DNA of 64,000 bases from Bacteroidetes bacterium GWE2_42_24 (GTDB lineage Bacteria; Bacteroidota; Bacteroidia; Bacteroidales; TTA-H9). The notes beneath the pieces are model-generated. The model saw only the letters and a list, made by a program, of their open reading frames with translations. It did not search any database and was not told where the DNA came from. Position 1 is the first letter of the stretch. Each line of letters starts with the position of its first letter. The translations under genes were made by a program, and so were the position numbers. Location of the stretch: positions 62,001-126,000 of the forward strand of contig MEOA01000043.1 of assembly GCA_001768515.1 (NCBI GenBank), read 5' to 3'. This document shows, in pieces, positions 62,314-64,000 of the stretch.

Positions 62314-64000
62314 ATGTTGGTACATAATACCCTATATTATCCGCTTTTTTATTCTGGTAAGTATTCTTACCGGAGGATATTTTTTTTCTGTTTTTTTTTT
62401 CTGCCAGTTCTTGTTATGGGAGGTGAGGTATCCAGTGAACAAGGCAAGGATAGATTATCCGGGTCGGAGTGCATTTTGTTGCCGGAACTTATGCAAATAG
62501 GAGAGAAACTGGTTTCATCAAAAAAAAACGGGGATTTATATCAGATGACAATGGCTCGGTTTGAACTCGCTGGCTATTATGCCCGTAATCAGCGATGGTC
62601 AATTGTAAATCAATTAGTTAAAAAATCCATAAAGGTTGCGCGATATTTGGGTGACTATTCTCTTACCAGTGACTTTATGCTGCTTGCAGCCAAGGTTGAC
62701 CTTTTCTCAGGGAATACTTCTGGTTCTGAGAGAACCCTGGAGTTATTGATTAATAAGGGGGTGCGCGAGAGGGACCCTGGCCGACAGGCTCAAGCAATGA
62801 TTGCATTGGCTTCTGTTTATCAGCGGAGGAGCGATGGTGGCTTGGCTTGGCCTTTATTACGTGAGGCCGCCCATATTACGTCAGAGAGCAACCTGAAAAG
62901 GGAACATGCTACGATTCTGCATCAGATGGGAATTATTAGTCGTGATATGGGTGATATCGCTTTGGCAGCACGATCATTAACTGAATCATCTTCGTTGTTC
63001 GGGCAGGAGGGAGATAAGAAGAATCAAGCCATGGTTAATATTGCACTGGGAGCAATTCTTTCGGAGGCAGGATTGTACAAGGCCGCGCTGGGATATGACA
63101 ATCAGGCCGTTGAATTATATCGCAAATTGCCGGTCAGTGTACATCAGCAACGTCTGCTCGGCTATGCGCTTAATGCAGTTGGAATGTCCCAGTCATTTCT
63201 TGGCAACGTAGAGGCAGCCCGACAAGGTTATCTTGAAGCTTTTCAAACATGGGCGAAGATAGGCGATGTTAAAAATCAGGTATTCGCAGTAGATAATATG
63301 GCGAATATCGCCATCGCGAAAGGTAAAATGGATGAGGCAGAAGGTTTACTGGCAACAGCTTTCCGATTGAATGGAAATTTGAGCAAGGATATTCAATCGG
63401 CAGTTCTTCTTCATACCAAGAGTAAATATCATGAGGCTATTCATCAAACAGATAGTGCTGTTATTTTTGCACGGGCTGCTGGTGAACGATTTTTAAGTAT
63501 AGGTGTCCTTAGTCTGGCCCTGGAAGCTTATGAGGATCTGGCAAAGTACCTTCGTTTGGGAGGTAACCTTCAAGAGGCCATTCTGGCTCTTGATCAATGG
63601 AAAGTGATTTCCGATTCCCTGAATAAAGGGCTTACGGCTACAGCCATTGCCGCACTTCAGATCGAATATGATGTACGGCTTGGAAAAGAAACCATCAATT
63701 ACCTGAATCAGGAGATGGTACTGCAGGCAAAGCTTCTTGATCGCAAGACCAATTATCTGGTGACTGTTGGGATTGCTTTTTTTCTTATCCTGATACTTGC
63801 TGTTATGCTCGGGATTCAAGTTCGCAGAAGAGATCAGGCTTATGCTGTACTACTTCAGAAGAATTTGGAAATAATGGAGATAAACAAGCCATCGATCGGC
63901 GTCCCCAGCTCAGGTTCTTTAGGTTCCGGTGTTGCGGGTAAGCATGCCGGTGAACCACAAAAGGTTATTGTTGATGCTCAGGGGATCATGCGGCGTCTCC
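62314..64000 (+). CDS. Membrane-anchored TPR protein, probably a regulator (partial, runs off right edge)
   Basis: An open frame of 562 codons that continues past the window. I start it at the ATG at 62314, because this gives a signal peptide (YSYRRIFFFCFFFLPVLV, about 19-36), while the ATG at 62416 would leave a soluble start. Residues about 60-445 form tetratricopeptide repeats (for example ATILHQMGIISRDMGDIALAARSLTESSSLF and VFAVDNMANIAIAKGKMDEAEGLL), then a coiled stretch, one membrane helix (about 480-505, LVTVGIAFFLILILAVMLGIQV) and a basic cytoplasmic start RRRDQAYAVLLQKNLEIME. This is the layout of Bacteroidota TPR sensors with an AraC-type or other output domain, which would follow after the edge. 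It senses something in the periplasm; the output is not visible. Confidence 0.8.
   Translation, partial: MLVHNTLYYPLFYSGKYSYRRIFFFCFFFLPVLVMGGEVSSEQGKDRLSGSECILLPELMQIGEKLVSSKKNGDLYQMTMARFELAGYYARNQRWSIVNQLVKKSIKVARYLGDYSLTSDFMLLAAKVDLFSGNTSGSERTLELLINKGVRERDPGRQAQAMIALASVYQRRSDGGLAWPLLREAAHITSESNLKREHATILHQMGIISRDMGDIALAARSLTESSSLFGQEGDKKNQAMVNIALGAILSEAGLYKAALGYDNQAVELYRKLPVSVHQQRLLGYALNAVGMSQSFLGNVEAARQGYLEAFQTWAKIGDVKNQVFAVDNMANIAIAKGKMDEAEGLLATAFRLNGNLSKDIQSAVLLHTKSKYHEAIHQTDSAVIFARAAGERFLSIGVLSLALEAYEDLAKYLRLGGNLQEAILALDQWKVISDSLNKGLTATAIAALQIEYDVRLGKETINYLNQEMVLQAKLLDRKTNYLVTVGIAFFLILILAVMLGIQVRRRDQAYAVLLQKNLEIMEINKPSIGVPSSGSLGSGVAGKHAGEPQKVIVDAQGIMRRL

Overview
The window is chromosomal DNA of a member of the Bacteroidota, most likely an anaerobic or microaerotolerant fermenter in or near the Bacteroidales. 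This rests on a C-terminal type IX secretion (T9SS) sorting domain, a PorV/PorQ-type outer-membrane protein, a TonB-dependent receptor with a carboxypeptidase-like N-terminal domain, the DUF4270 lipoprotein family, eukaryote-like NADP isocitrate dehydrogenase, two amidophosphoribosyltransferase/butyrate-type fermentation modules, and repeated promoter boxes of the Bacteroidota form TAnnTTTG with no obvious Shine-Dalgarno sequences. No rRNA, tRNA, CRISPR array or intact insertion sequence was seen.

Layout. 1-9211 (minus strand) is one operon for a membrane complex built like a group 4 [NiFe] hydrogenase (Hyf/Hyc type), but the catalytic subunit has lost the nickel-binding cysteines and the small subunit has lost two of its cluster cysteines. 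It is therefore an energy-converting-hydrogenase-related (Ehr) complex and not a hydrogenase. It carries three antiporter-like subunits, a NuoH-like and a NuoK-like subunit; the small subunit runs off the left edge. 9.5-12.4 kb holds a TolC plus membrane-fusion adaptor pair. 12.8-15.1 kb encodes a secreted M1 aminopeptidase. 15.3-18.5 kb is a butyrate (or branched-chain acid) kinase pathway with two phosphotransbutyrylase paralogues. 18.6-23.8 kb holds recO and a set of a short glycogen-synthase-like protein, DUF4270 and glmS. 23.8-28 kb has a thioesterase, superoxide dismutase, glutamine synthetase and a sugar nucleotidyltransferase.

28.0-28.85 kb is non-coding and contains an array of seven 11-bp repeats followed by a terminator. 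28.9-33.2 kb is a MacAB-like ABC export operon with two permeases. 33.6-35.3 kb is an AT-rich island: an orphan Rhs C-terminal tip translationally coupled to a small membrane protein, which looks like a toxin-immunity pair. 35.6-45.5 kb is mostly housekeeping: S9 peptidase, YbaB, CvfB, YjbQ, citrate synthase, isocitrate dehydrogenase, PspC and LiaF-like envelope-stress proteins, a TlpA-like lipoprotein without its redox cysteines, and a phosphopantetheinyl transferase. ahcY at 45.6-47.0 kb is followed by a 1.4-kb gene desert with a second 11-bp-periodic element. 48.4-50 kb holds small lipoproteins, one with a degenerate Rieske-like pattern. 50.1-59.2 kb is an outer-membrane cluster of TonB receptor, 1406-residue secreted protein and PorV/PorQ-like barrel. 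59.3-64 kb holds greA, a HIT protein, a long purF and a membrane-anchored TPR regulator cut by the right edge.

How the parts work together. The Ehr complex would couple an unknown redox partner to ion transport. The Ptb/Buk module makes ATP from acyl-CoA. Citrate synthase and IDH supply 2-oxoglutarate and NADPH, which glutamine synthetase and GlmS link to nitrogen and amino-sugar supply. The outer-membrane cluster and aminopeptidase serve polymer capture and peptide use. All functions are read from sequence motifs; no database search was run.
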